Part shown: piece after piece, positions 16,013-24,018 of the stretch | How positions within the stretch are numbered: position 1 is the first letter of the stretch | Layout: each line of letters begins with the position of its first letter | Source of the DNA: Lachnospiraceae bacterium | GTDB lineage: Bacteria > Bacillota_A > Clostridia > Lachnospirales > Lachnospiraceae | Direction: 5' to 3' | Assembly: GCA_017613595.1 (NCBI GenBank) | Contig: JAGADM010000174.1 | Span: 1-24,122, forward strand | DNA length: 24,122 nt | Program-made: the position numbers and the translations under genes | The notes under the pieces: generated by a model | Databases searched by the model: none | What the model was told of the DNA's origin: nothing | Seen by the model: the letters and a program-made list of their open reading frames with translations, nothing else

Positions 16013-17212
16013 TTACTCCAGAACCTTCAGGAAGGACTCAATACGGTCCAGGCCTTTCTTGATCTGCTCAAGGCCGATCGCGTAGGAAAGACGGATGTGG
16101 TCCGGCGCGCCGAAATCCGCACACGGAATAACCGCCGTATTGTAATCATCGATCAGAATTCTCGCGAACTCCGCGCAGGTCTCGATCTTCTTGCCCTTAT
16201 AGGACATATTAAGAGCCTCGGAGATGTCGACAAATGTGTAGAATGCGCCGTTCGGACGGATCGCGCTGACATGCGGCATCGCGTTGATACGGTCGCACAT
16301 GTATACACGTCTGCGGTCGAACTGCTCACGCATCATCGGAACGGAATCCTGCGGTCCGGTAAGCGCTTCATAGGAAGCCTTCTGCGCGATGGAGTTCGGG
16401 TTGCTGGTCTGATGGCTCTGAATACCCGCCATAACCTTTGCAACATTAAGAGGAGCGCCGGTGTAGCCGATTCTCCAGCCTGTCATCGAATAACTCTTCG
16501 CCATACCGTTACAGGTAATCGTATGTTTGAAGATATCCTCGCCGAGGGAACCGATGCTGACAACCTCGGTGTTGTCGTAAGTAAGATACTCATAAATCTC
16601 ATCGGAGATAACATAGATATCCTTCTCAACGATGACCTTCGCGAGTGCGGTCAGTTCCTCTTTCGAGTAAACCATACCGGTCGGATTGCTCGGGGAATTG
16701 AGGACAAATGCCTTTGTCTTCTCGTTGCAGGCCGCTGCGAGCTTCTCCGCCGTAATCTTATACTCATCGGCAGCACCGCAGTTAACGAATACCGGAACGC
16801 CGCCTGCAAGCTTCACGATCTCGGGATAGCTGAGCCAGAAAGGCGCCGGAATGATCACTTCATCGCCCGGGTTGATAATGGCTTCGAATATATTGGTAAG
16901 AGCATGCTTTCCTCCGTTGCTGATGATAACCTGCTCGGGCTCGTAAGGAAGCTTGTTCACCTTCTTGAACTTGTCGCTTACCGCCTTACGGAGTTCCGGA
17001 GTACCTGCCGCTGCGGTATACTTTGTGAAGCCGGTTTCAATCGCGTCGATTGCGGCACGGCAGATGTTATCCGGCGTAGCAAAGTCGGGTTCGCCGGCGC
17101 CGAAGCCGACAACATCGATACCCGATGCACGAAGTTCTTTCGCCTTTGCCGTAATGGCAAGCGTAGAGGAAGGTTTCACGGAAAGTCCCTTTTTCGACAA
17201 CTCTAAAGACAT
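16013..17212 (-). CDS. Pyridoxal-phosphate aminotransferase, probable aspartate aminotransferase
   Basis: 399 aa, class I fold type. Key residues are visible: N176 in NSPSNPTG, D204 and Y207 in SDEIYEYL, the Schiff-base lysine K239 in NGMAKSYSMTGWRIG, and the substrate-carboxylate arginine in the C-terminal IRLSYAIG. The N-terminal GFGAGEPDFATPDNI and GKHALTNIF segments match the Firmicutes AspB/AspC subgroup, which moves amino groups between aspartate and 2-oxoglutarate; other acceptor specificity cannot be excluded. The ATG at 17212 has AGGAG 10 bases upstream. It is followed by proC and preceded by a promoter with a palindromic site in the untranslated leader. Confidence 0.92.
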   Translation of the reverse strand: MSLELSKKGLSVKPSSTLAITAKAKELRASGIDVVGFGAGEPDFATPDNICRAAIDAIETGFTKYTAAAGTPELRKAVSDKFKKVNKLPYEPEQVIISNGGKHALTNIFEAIINPGDEVIIPAPFWLSYPEIVKLAGGVPVFVNCGAADEYKITAEKLAAACNEKTKAFVLNSPSNPTGMVYSKEELTALAKVIVEKDIYVISDEIYEYLTYDNTEVVSIGSLGEDIFKHTITCNGMAKSYSMTGWRIGYTGAPLNVAKVMAGIQSHQTSNPNSIAQKASYEALTGPQDSVPMMREQFDRRRVYMCDRINAMPHVSAIRPNGAFYTFVDISEALNMSYKGKKIETCAEFARILIDDYNTAVIPCADFGAPDHIRLSYAIGLEQIKKGLDRIESFLKVLE

Positions 17213-17238
17213 AGCTCTTAATCTCCTGCGTTTTCTTA

Positions 17239-17260
17239 GATTGTATACATGTCTACAATC
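17239..17260. promoter_or_regulatory. 22-bp near-perfect palindrome, candidate operator of the aminotransferase-proC operon
   Basis: The core TTGTATACATGTCTACAA (17241-17258) is flanked by GA and TC. The whole 22 bp is symmetric except for one base pair mirrored on each side of the centre (T versus C). It covers about +2 to +23 of the expected transcript, directly downstream of the -10 box, where a bound repressor would block transcription. The TTGTA...TACAA arms resemble GntR-family operators; no regulator gene lies next to it. Confidence 0.55.
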
Positions 17261-17268
17261 AATTCAGT

Positions 17269-17297
17269 ATTATATACGAAAGGCCCGTAAAAAACAA
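17269..17297 (-). promoter_or_regulatory. sigma-A promoter of the aminotransferase-proC operon
   Basis: On the minus strand TTGTTT (17292-17297) and TATAAT (17269-17274) are 17 bases apart. Transcription should start near 17262, giving a leader of about 50 nt that includes the palindrome at 17239-17260. Confidence 0.65.
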
Positions 17298-17370
17298 GCG
17301 CAAAAATGCAACATTTTTCTTAAGGAATACCGCCCCTATGCGGCAAATTGCATAGTGACCCGAAGAAACA

Positions 17371-17398
17371 GAAAACGGGCCGTTTGAAACGACCCGTT
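17371..17398 (-). terminator. Intrinsic terminator of rny
   Basis: The arms AACGGGCCG (17374-17382) and CGACCCGTT (17390-17398) form a 9-bp stem with one G-U pair around a 7-base loop. On the minus strand TTTTC follows. It starts 10 bases after the RNase Y stop codon. Confidence 0.8.
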
Positions 17399-17408
17399 CT
17401 CACATCTC

Positions 17409-18995
17409 TTATTTTGCATAATCCGTGACTCTGGACTCCCGGATGATATTGATCTTAATCTGACCGGGATATTCAAGCTCTGACTCGATCTTCTTGGAAA
17501 GATCTCTGGCCATAAGCACCATATCGTCATCGCTGACCTGCTCGGGAACAACCATGACGCGGACCTCACGGCCTGCCTGAATTGCGAAAGATTTATCGAC
17601 TCCTTTAAAGCTGTTTGCAATATCTTCTAACTGTTTTAATCTGTTGGTGTAGGTATCAAGCGTCTCTCTTCTTGCACCCGGACGGGCTGCGCTGATTGTA
17701 TCGGCAGCCTGAACAATGCAGGCGATCAAAGACTTAAACTCTTCATCCCCGTGATGTGCGGCAACGGCATTGATGATGATCGGGCTTTCCTTGTATTTCT
17801 TACAAATGTCAACACCGATCTGTACGTGGGTTCCTTCCATCTCATGGTCAACGGCCTTACCGATATCATGAAGAAGTCCCGCACGTTTTGCAAGACGTAC
17901 GTCCGCTCCCATCTCGCCGGCAAGAAGACCGGAAAGAATGGATACTTCGATGGAATGCTTCAACGCATTCTGACCGTAGCTCGTACGATATTTCATACGG
18001 CCGAGCAAACGGACAATCTCGGGATGCAGGCCGTGAACGCCGGTCTTAAGGACAGCCGCTTCGCCTTCCTCCCGAATGATGTTCTCCACTTCTCTTTGAG
18101 CCTTGTCAACCATTTCCTCAATGCGGGCCGGATGAATACGACCGTCCACAATGAGTTTTTCGAGAGCGATCCGCGCGATCTCACGGCGGATCGGATCAAA
18201 CCCGGACAGGATAACCGCCTCGGGCGTATCATCTATGATCAATTCAATCCCGGTAAGGGTCTCAATGGTACGGATGTTCCGACCTTCCCGACCGATGATA
18301 CGACCTTTCATCTCATCATTCGGAAGCTGTACAACCGAAATGGCCGCTTCCGATACATGGTCCGCCGCGCACTTCTGGATGGCACCTACGATAAGCTCCT
18401 TGGCCTTCTTATCGGCAGTGAGCTTAGCCTCGGCTTCCATCTCCTTGATCATGACAGCGGTGTCATGCTTCACATCATTTTTTACAGTTTCAAGCAGATA
18501 TTCTTTAGCTTTATCAGAGGTAAGTCCCGAGATTCTTTCTAGCTCCTGAATCTGACGTTCACGGAACGAGTCTGCCTCTGCGATTTTGGCATCGAGTTCC
18601 GATTCCTTTTGATTCATCCGTGCTTCTTTCTTCTCAAGAACTTCAATCTTTCGGTCCAGATTCTCTTCTTTCTGAGTGACACGTCTTTCATAAGACTGTA
18701 CCTCAGCTCTGCGTTCCTTGATCTCTCTGTCAAGTTCGTTCTTCGCCTTAAGATTCTCTTCCTTCGCCTGAAGGAGAGCTTCTTTTCTGGTGGATTCCGC
18801 AGTTTTCACTGCTTCCTTCTGCGCCTTATCAAGAATATCCTTAGCCTGCTTTTCGGCAGAACCTACGGTTTCTTCATAATGTTTTTCACAGCTTTTCTTC
18901 GTGGCATTCTTCGTGAAAATGAATACTAAAATGCCAACCACCAGGGCCGCAACTACGACAGCAAGGATTGCAAATTCAAGAGCAATCTCGCCCAT
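17409..18995 (-). CDS. rny: Ribonuclease Y
   Basis: 528 aa, close to B. subtilis Rny (520 aa). RNase Y is the membrane-anchored endoribonuclease that starts mRNA turnover in many Firmicutes. An N-terminal membrane helix (about 5-27) is followed by a long Lys/Glu-rich coiled coil (about 35-200). A KH RNA-binding domain has [10 protein letters not shown] at about 231-240. The HD metal-dependent domain has the catalytic pair H376/D377 in [13 protein letters not shown]. The start is the ATG at 18995 with GGAGG 6 bases upstream; an in-frame start 12 codons earlier has no good ribosome binding site. It has its own promoter and terminator, so it is a single-gene unit. Confidence 0.95.
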   Translation of the reverse strand: MGEIALEFAILAVVVAALVVGILVFIFTKNATKKSCEKHYEETVGSAEKQAKDILDKAQKEAVKTAESTRKEALLQAKEENLKAKNELDREIKERRAEVQSYERRVTQKEENLDRKIEVLEKKEARMNQKESELDAKIAEADSFRERQIQELERISGLTSDKAKEYLLETVKNDVKHDTAVMIKEMEAEAKLTADKKAKELIVGAIQKCAADHVSEAAISVVQLPNDEMKGRIIGREGRNIRTIETLTGIELIIDDTPEAVILSGFDPIRREIARIALEKLIVDGRIHPARIEEMVDKAQREVENIIREEGEAAVLKTGVHGLHPEIVRLLGRMKYRTSYGQNALKHSIEVSILSGLLAGEMGADVRLAKRAGLLHDIGKAVDHEMEGTHVQIGVDICKKYKESPIIINAVAAHHGDEEFKSLIACIVQAADTISAARPGARRETLDTYTNRLKQLEDIANSFKGVDKSFAIQAGREVRVMVVPEQVSDDDMVLMARDLSKKIESELEYPGQIKINIIRESRVTDYAK

Positions 18996-19045
18996 AGAGC
19001 ACCTCCGATATATTAAATTTTCAAATTGCAAAATTCAACACATAT

Positions 19046-19074
19046 ATCTTATATGAAAAGCATGGAATTGTCAA
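19046..19074 (-). promoter_or_regulatory. sigma-A promoter of rny
   Basis: On the minus strand TTGACA (19069-19074) and TAAGAT (19046-19051) are 17 bases apart. Transcription should start near 19039, giving an AT-rich leader of about 43 nt. Confidence 0.7.
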
Positions 19075-19136
19075 CACATAAATTCTACAAAAATAGAATG
19101 CTTAAAGGGGTAAATGTGCCGTATTACGGGACTCTC

Positions 19137-20120
19137 TCATCCCACTTCGGTCGTATACTTAAAGAGGAACGATTCTACCGCCATATGCTCTTCGAGGTCG
19201 CCGGATTTCACGCGTTTTTCCATGTTGTTTCCGTCCTCGACCGCCTGCAGCACCTTTGCGTAAGACCAGCTCTTTCTGCGGCGAAGATACTTCTTAACGG
19301 CAAAAGGACGCAGATTCAGTTTTACCGCGATCTCGTCCGCGGACATGCCTGCATCCGCAAAGCAGAGAGACTTATAGAAATTATAGAAATTGTTGGTAAG
19401 CATATAAAGAATACGGAGCGGCTTCTCCTGCGCGGCAAGCATCTCCGAATATAACGCGACGGCTTTCCCACGCTCATTATTTACGATTGCGTCCATCATC
19501 GCGAAGATCTGTCCTTCCGGAATCGGAAAGGCGCATTTAATGATATCTTCACGCTTTACGACACCCGAACCCTGACAATACGCGGTGAGTTTCTCCATTT
19601 CGGTTGTTAGACGGTTCATATCCGTGCCGACTCGTTCCGTAAGAAAATCCGCGTCCGAAGCGGTAATGCCGAGACCCTGCTTTTTAAAGAACGAACCGAT
19701 GAAAAGGCGCAGATCCTCATCGGACATACCGTTGATCTCGCAGACATAGCCGTACTCTTTCACCGCCTTATACATTTCTGAAGACTTTTCCACCTCGGAT
19801 TCCACGAAAAGGATAACGGTTGTCGGCGGTATCTCGGGAATAAAAGAGGCAAAATCGCATTTGCCTTTAAACCAGCCGCTGTCCTTAACCGAAATAAGCC
19901 TTTTTTCAGCGAAAAAAGGCACAGTCTCAGCAACCGATCTGACTTCGTTCACATCGATTCCCGCATTCCGGTATTGATTGAAATTCATGGAGTCGCCATC
20001 CCCGGCAATGGCATTGACCAGCTTGGATTCATTGAGCTGGATCAGATATTTTTCCTTGCCGAATAAAAGGTAGCAGGAGGCAAATGTACCGTTTTTGATA
20101 TGTTCCCGGATTGTTTTCAC
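19137..20120 (-). CDS. holA: DNA polymerase III delta subunit
   Basis: 327 aa. HolA is the clamp-loader subunit that opens the beta sliding clamp. The N-terminal YLLFGKEKYLIQL segment, the EVRSVAETVPFFAEKRLISVKDS stretch (about 58-80) and the C-terminal helical region (AQEKPLRILYMLTNNFYNFYKS, then LNLRPFAVKKYLRR) follow the family order, and the length is typical. The start is GTG at 20120 with GGAGGG 4 bases upstream; no ATG in frame is better placed. It lies 49 bases after pssA with no promoter visible between, so it is probably transcribed from the pssA promoter. No strong terminator follows before the rny promoter. Confidence 0.93.
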   Translation of the reverse strand: MKTIREHIKNGTFASCYLLFGKEKYLIQLNESKLVNAIAGDGDSMNFNQYRNAGIDVNEVRSVAETVPFFAEKRLISVKDSGWFKGKCDFASFIPEIPPTTVILFVESEVEKSSEMYKAVKEYGYVCEINGMSDEDLRLFIGSFFKKQGLGITASDADFLTERVGTDMNRLTTEMEKLTAYCQGSGVVKREDIIKCAFPIPEGQIFAMMDAIVNNERGKAVALYSEMLAAQEKPLRILYMLTNNFYNFYKSLCFADAGMSADEIAVKLNLRPFAVKKYLRRRKSWSYAKVLQAVEDGNNMEKRVKSGDLEEHMAVESFLFKYTTEVG

Positions 20121-20169
20121 ATTTCCCTCCGCCCCGGCTCGGACCGGTCAATCTGACATAAGACGGCGC

Positions 20170-20805
20170 TTATACGAACAGTACGCCGATAAAAAGAAGC
20201 AAACCGATAGCGCCCATGATAATGAGCTGCTTTCCGTGCGGCTTCGGCCACGGAATATTAAAAATGAACAGGAAAGCCGCAAGAAGCTCGAATCCGCAGT
20301 AAACGAACGCGCGGTAATCCGGCACCAGGGATCCGATAATGAATGCAACCGGTACCATAACGGCCGAACCGGTAATCGGAAGGCCCTGATAACACTTACG
20401 TCTCTCGGAAGTCGTTGCCTGGCGCTCCTCTTCCATAACATTAAAATAGGCGAGACGGATCAGACCGCACAGTGCGAGAAAGAAGCCGCAGGTAAAGCCG
20501 ATCCACCGGTTTTCGGAACCCTCAAACAGAAAGATACCGAATATTGCCGGCGTAAAACCGAAGCAGCAGATGTCGCACAGGCTGTCGATCTGAATACCGA
20601 ACTTCTTCGCCTGGTCAGACCGCTGGAACATTCTCGCAATCGTTCCGTCCAGCATATCGCAGGCACCCGCAAGCAGGATAAAAAAGATTCCCGCTTTGAA
20701 GTTGCCTTCATAACTGTAGTATAAACCGATAAACGCACTTACAAGCCCAAGATAAGTTAAAACCACCGATGGATTGTAAAAGCCTACAAAACGCTTCTTC
20801 TCCAT
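20170..20805 (-). CDS. pssA: CDP-diacylglycerol-serine O-phosphatidyltransferase
   Basis: 211 aa, integral membrane. It transfers serine onto CDP-diacylglycerol to make phosphatidylserine, the precursor of phosphatidylethanolamine. The CDP-alcohol phosphotransferase motif is complete: D-x2-DG-x2-AR (DMLDGTIAR), then G-x3-D-x3-D (GIQIDSLCD), at about residues 48-76. Several hydrophobic helices surround it. Closely related phosphatidyltransferases using another alcohol share this motif, but the PssA reading fits the ICCFGFTPA segment and length. The start is the ATG at 20805, with GGGAG about 10 bases upstream; an ATG three codons earlier sits directly on the Shine-Dalgarno sequence. A much longer in-frame start would lie upstream of the promoter. 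Confidence 0.9.
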   Translation of the reverse strand: MEKKRFVGFYNPSVVLTYLGLVSAFIGLYYSYEGNFKAGIFFILLAGACDMLDGTIARMFQRSDQAKKFGIQIDSLCDICCFGFTPAIFGIFLFEGSENRWIGFTCGFFLALCGLIRLAYFNVMEEERQATTSERRKCYQGLPITGSAVMVPVAFIIGSLVPDYRAFVYCGFELLAAFLFIFNIPWPKPHGKQLIIMGAIGLLLFIGVLFV

Positions 20806-20854
20806 ACCAATCATTCTCCCATACGCGAAATCGTCACTCTTCTGACGCAATAAC

Positions 20855-20883
20855 AGTATAGTAAAAATATGCCTTTTTGTCAA
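20855..20883 (-). promoter_or_regulatory. sigma-A promoter of pssA-holA
   Basis: On the minus strand TTGACA (20878-20883) and TATACT (20855-20860) are 17 bases apart. The -35 box begins only four bases after the comEC stop codon. Transcription should start near 20848. Confidence 0.78.
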
Positions 20884-20887
20884 ACCT

Positions 20888-23203
20888 TTAAGGGTGCATA
20901 TAGGCTGTTTTTGCGTGTCCTTTCCGAATGGTTGTAATGACTGCGCCGTTTTCATTCGTAATAAGGCATATACCGCTGTATTTTCGAAGTCCGGCTGTCA
21001 CTTCGTTAGACGGATGCCCGTAATTGTTTCTCCCGACGGATATTACCGAAACATCCGGCCGGTTCTTCTCGTAAAATCCCTCGTCAAACGAATAGATACT
21101 TCCGTGATGCGGCACCTTGATCAGGTATGGATTAGGGCCGGTTTCGTCTTTTAATCCCTGCAGGATTCCTTCGGATATATCTCCGAGGTAGAGGAAGCGG
21201 AACCCTTCTATCATCACTTCCAACAGCTGACAGCGGTCGTTGGCGTCATCGGAAGCATCCGCCGGATTATGAAGAATAAGTATGGTTATGTCATTAATCC
21301 GTAAGGAATCCCCCGGATATGTATAGGTTACCGGCACCGTTTTTCTCGCTTCCGAATCACCTCCGACCGTACGCATATCCGTTCCGTCTGAATTCCTTCC
21401 CGCTTCGTCAAAGTCATTCACAGCGCACCTCACAGCCGGTTTGAGAAGTTCCGCTATGCCGTCATAAGTCCTGTCGACAAATACCCCCTTCAGATTTCCG
21501 AACACGTCCGGACAGTTTCGGATTCCGTTAATATGGTCTTCATCGGTATGCGACAGGAACAGATAATCCGCCTTCCCATACCCGTAATACTGCAGAAACG
21601 GCTTCAGTATCTTCTCACCGACCTCAGCTTTCGAAAGGCTTCCGCAGTCGATAACAATCACAGTATTCCCGCTCATAATGACGCTGCAGTCACCCTGTCC
21701 GACACTCAGATTTGCCGTTCTCGTAAAGCCGTAATGAATCGGGACAAATACGACCCATAACGGCAGCAGGAACAGCCATACCTTTCGCGTGCTCCGTCGG
21801 TCAAGCCAGAGGATTACACCGAACAGAACGACAAATAAAATAATACGCATGATACTCTGATGCCCGAGCGGCAATGTCATCACACGGATCCGTCCGAACA
21901 GTGTAAGAGCACCCTCAAATACCCGGATCAGATAATACACCGGTCCCGCAAAGAAGAACCCTGCCGGAAGCAGTGCGAACGAAGCAGCAACCGCGAGGAA
22001 ACTCAGGATAAACATCAATTCTATCACGGATAAAAGAACAAGATTCAGAAGAATCCCGCATGGAGCGAACGTATAAAACTGCTGCAGCTGTATCGGCAGA
22101 AGCCCGATCTGAAGAACCGTAGAAGTTCTCAAAATCTTCAGCATTTTCGATGCTTTCCTCTCCGTCACATCTCTCCGCATTTCGGAAAATGCAAGCAGAT
22201 ACCCCGCAGCGAAAGAAAGCTCGAAAGACAGGTTTGTCAAAGCATACGGTTTCAGGAATAGAAAGATGACCAGAAGAAAAGAATTCGCGCTGATCCGGTC
22301 GAAAGTTCGTTTCAGCCGGCCCGCGAAGAAGGAAATCAGAAAGGTAAAGACGGCTCGGATACAGGAAATGCGGAAACCGCAAAGAAAGCCGTAAAGAATT
22401 AAAACGGCAAGCGTCATTCGGTCCGCGTATTTCCTGTCGAAAAAACATAACCAGAAGGCAAGCAGCAGATTACCGAGAAGCCCGACGTGCAGTCCGCTGA
22501 CTGTCAGAATATGCGCGAGTCCGAACTGCTCGTAGAGACTCTTCCGTTCCTCTCCCATTTGTCCCTTATCCCCGAGAAGAAGTGCTGCGGGAAGCCCGGA
22601 TGTGTTATCCGGAAAGAGAATACCGATCCGCTCTGCAACCTTACTTCGAACTGCGGAAACGGTCCTTCGGAATAAACCGGGAGGTTTCGTAACGCGGATT
22701 TCTCCCGCGTTCACCTGAAAGAGGCTTCTGACGGAAGAATAATAGCTCTTCGCATCAAATTGCCCCGGGTTATCCGGACCTGCGTACGCTTCTACTGTCC
22801 CTTCAACAATGATCCGGCTGTACGTTTCCGGTATTTCCTCGGTGGAAACCGTAACAAAGAATGAATAAAAGGGGTTCACGGAATAGCTGCCGGAGCCGAA
22901 ATCGTAACGCTCAATCCGCATCAGAAAGCCGTAATCATAGACCTCCTTCACCACTCCCGACAGAGCGATTGCGGTTCCACTGTCCGCAGTAATCGGCATG
23001 CAGCTTCTTTTACAGCAAAAACCTGTAAACCCGCCGAGGAAAACGCCGAGAATTAAGTAAAAACATAACGATTTACGAACTCTGAAAAGAATCAGACTGA
23101 GTAAAAGAACCAGAGAAAGAATCAGAGGAACGGAAACAGAATAAAGAAAGATGCATATTCCGGCCGGCATGCCTGCCGCGGTCCACAATAAAGGCCGTTT
23201 CAT
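20888..23203 (-). CDS. comEC: DNA internalization-related competence protein ComEC/Rec2
   Basis: 771 aa, the normal size. ComEC forms the inner-membrane channel that brings single-stranded DNA into the cell during transformation. N-terminal membrane helices and a DUF4131-like region precede the Competence domain (GLAHILTVSGLHVGLLGNL at about 230, then several helices). The last 270 residues or so form a metallo-beta-lactamase-like domain with LSVGQGDC, VIDCGS and the metal motif SHTDEDH near 550. The ATG at 23203 overlaps the comEA stop as ATGA, so translation is probably coupled; a GTG three codons earlier is the alternative. No frameshift is visible, so the gene looks intact. Confidence 0.94.
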   Translation of the reverse strand: MKRPLLWTAAGMPAGICIFLYSVSVPLILSLVLLLSLILFRVRKSLCFYLILGVFLGGFTGFCCKRSCMPITADSGTAIALSGVVKEVYDYGFLMRIERYDFGSGSYSVNPFYSFFVTVSTEEIPETYSRIIVEGTVEAYAGPDNPGQFDAKSYYSSVRSLFQVNAGEIRVTKPPGLFRRTVSAVRSKVAERIGILFPDNTSGLPAALLLGDKGQMGEERKSLYEQFGLAHILTVSGLHVGLLGNLLLAFWLCFFDRKYADRMTLAVLILYGFLCGFRISCIRAVFTFLISFFAGRLKRTFDRISANSFLLVIFLFLKPYALTNLSFELSFAAGYLLAFSEMRRDVTERKASKMLKILRTSTVLQIGLLPIQLQQFYTFAPCGILLNLVLLSVIELMFILSFLAVAASFALLPAGFFFAGPVYYLIRVFEGALTLFGRIRVMTLPLGHQSIMRIILFVVLFGVILWLDRRSTRKVWLFLLPLWVVFVPIHYGFTRTANLSVGQGDCSVIMSGNTVIVIDCGSLSKAEVGEKILKPFLQYYGYGKADYLFLSHTDEDHINGIRNCPDVFGNLKGVFVDRTYDGIAELLKPAVRCAVNDFDEAGRNSDGTDMRTVGGDSEARKTVPVTYTYPGDSLRINDITILILHNPADASDDANDRCQLLEVMIEGFRFLYLGDISEGILQGLKDETGPNPYLIKVPHHGSIYSFDEGFYEKNRPDVSVISVGRNNYGHPSNEVTAGLRKYSGICLITNENGAVITTIRKGHAKTAYMHP

Positions 23204-23838
23204 CGGACGCACACGAGGTCCCTGATCTCCGCAAAGACCGATCCTTTGATGCCGGATATTTCATTTAACTGATCGATTGAGGTAAAGCGTCCCGCCTTTT
23301 CGCGGTATTTGATAATATCGCCGGCACGTTTCTCGCCGATACCCGGAAGTTCCATCAGCATCGCCGCGGTCGCCGCATTCAGATCCAGCCTTCCGAGATT
23401 ATCATAGGCGTTGTCCGCGTCCGGATACGGCATACTTTCATCGGGCTTCGGTACATAGATGCGCTGCCCGTCATAGACGTAAGCCGCAAGATTCCAGTAA
23501 GTGCGGTCCGCCTCATCAGTAAAGCCTCCCGCGAGTCGTATCGCGTCATCGACGCGCGAGCCTTGCTTCAGGTAGACGATTCCTGCTTCTTGGACCTGCC
23601 CGCAAACGAAGACACCAAATTCCTGATCTTCAGCGCTACCATCGCCAGACTGATCACCTTCCACAGAAATCCGAAGATTCTCCGAATCAGTGACTTTTTC
23701 TTCTTGGGCTTCTCCGCCTTGTCGTTTTTCTTTGACATACTTAAATATCTCCCCGTTACCGTATTGTCTGACCGTAAAAACAATTCCGCTGATTACGGCC
23801 ATAGCCGCCAGCGCGGCATACATGATTTTCTTCTTCAA
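23200..23838 (-). CDS. comEA: Competence protein ComEA (SLBB plus helix-hairpin-helix)
   Basis: 212 aa. ComEA is the membrane-anchored DNA receptor that feeds DNA to ComEC. After KKK at the N-terminus comes one membrane helix (about 5-22). A charged linker is followed by an SLBB-type domain (FGVFVCGQVQEAGIVYLKQG to RIYVPKP). A helix-hairpin-helix DNA-binding domain ends it (LDLNAATAAMLMELPGIGEKRAGDIIKYRE). I choose the TTG at 23838: it has GGAAAGGA about 8 bases upstream. The first in-frame ATG (23877) lies upstream of the expected transcription start near 23873 and lacks a ribosome binding site. A second ATG (23865) is also without one. The gene overlaps comEC by 4 nt. Confidence 0.9.
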   Translation of the reverse strand: MKKKIMYAALAAMAVISGIVFTVRQYGNGEIFKYVKEKRQGGEAQEEKVTDSENLRISVEGDQSGDGSAEDQEFGVFVCGQVQEAGIVYLKQGSRVDDAIRLAGGFTDEADRTYWNLAAYVYDGQRIYVPKPDESMPYPDADNAYDNLGRLDLNAATAAMLMELPGIGEKRAGDIIKYREKAGRFTSIDQLNEISGIKGSVFAEIRDLVCVR

Positions 23839-23879
23839 TGGTATATTCCTTTCCGGAAATACCATCCGCACACACATTT

Positions 23880-23908
23880 ATTGTAACCGAAACCGAGGAT
23901 GCAGACAA
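23880..23908 (-). promoter_or_regulatory. Probable sigma-A promoter of comEA-comEC
   Basis: On the minus strand TTGTCT (23903-23908) and TACAAT (23880-23885) are 17 bases apart. Transcription would start near 23873, about 35 bases before the chosen TTG. The IS end at about 23987 lies some 80 bases further upstream, so the insertion did not remove this promoter. Confidence 0.55.
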
Positions 23909-23986
23909 GAGGGTTTCTTCGGAAATCATTCGAATTCCGATTGCGAAGTGATAAGTTTCACACAAAAAAGACCCGGCGTATTGATA

Positions 23987-24008
23987 TGTACCCAGAATTC
24001 TGGACACA
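23987..24008. repeat. Terminal inverted repeat candidate of the IS
   Basis: The sequence is itself an imperfect palindrome with a perfect 12-bp core CCAGAATTCTGG (23992-24003) and outer TGT...ACA. It lies 10 bases beyond the transposase stop codon, the usual position of an IS3-family end. The exact outer boundary is inferred. Confidence 0.55.
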
Positions 24009-24018
24009 TTATCTATGA

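Noticed and set aside
15809..17206. 465-codon open frame on the plus strand opposite the aminotransferase and proC
   Set aside because: It spans two well-recognised minus-strand genes, has no family resemblance, and reflects codon bias of the genes underneath.
19083..19100. AT-rich hairpin ATTCTA/TAGAAT between holA and rny as a terminator
   Set aside because: The stem is short and weak with an A/T-only loop context, and the following T's are interrupted; it could at most cause partial pausing.
20806..20955. 50-residue N-terminal extension of PssA
   Set aside because: It would begin inside comEC and upstream of the TTGACA/TATACT promoter; the PssA family starts near MEKKRF.
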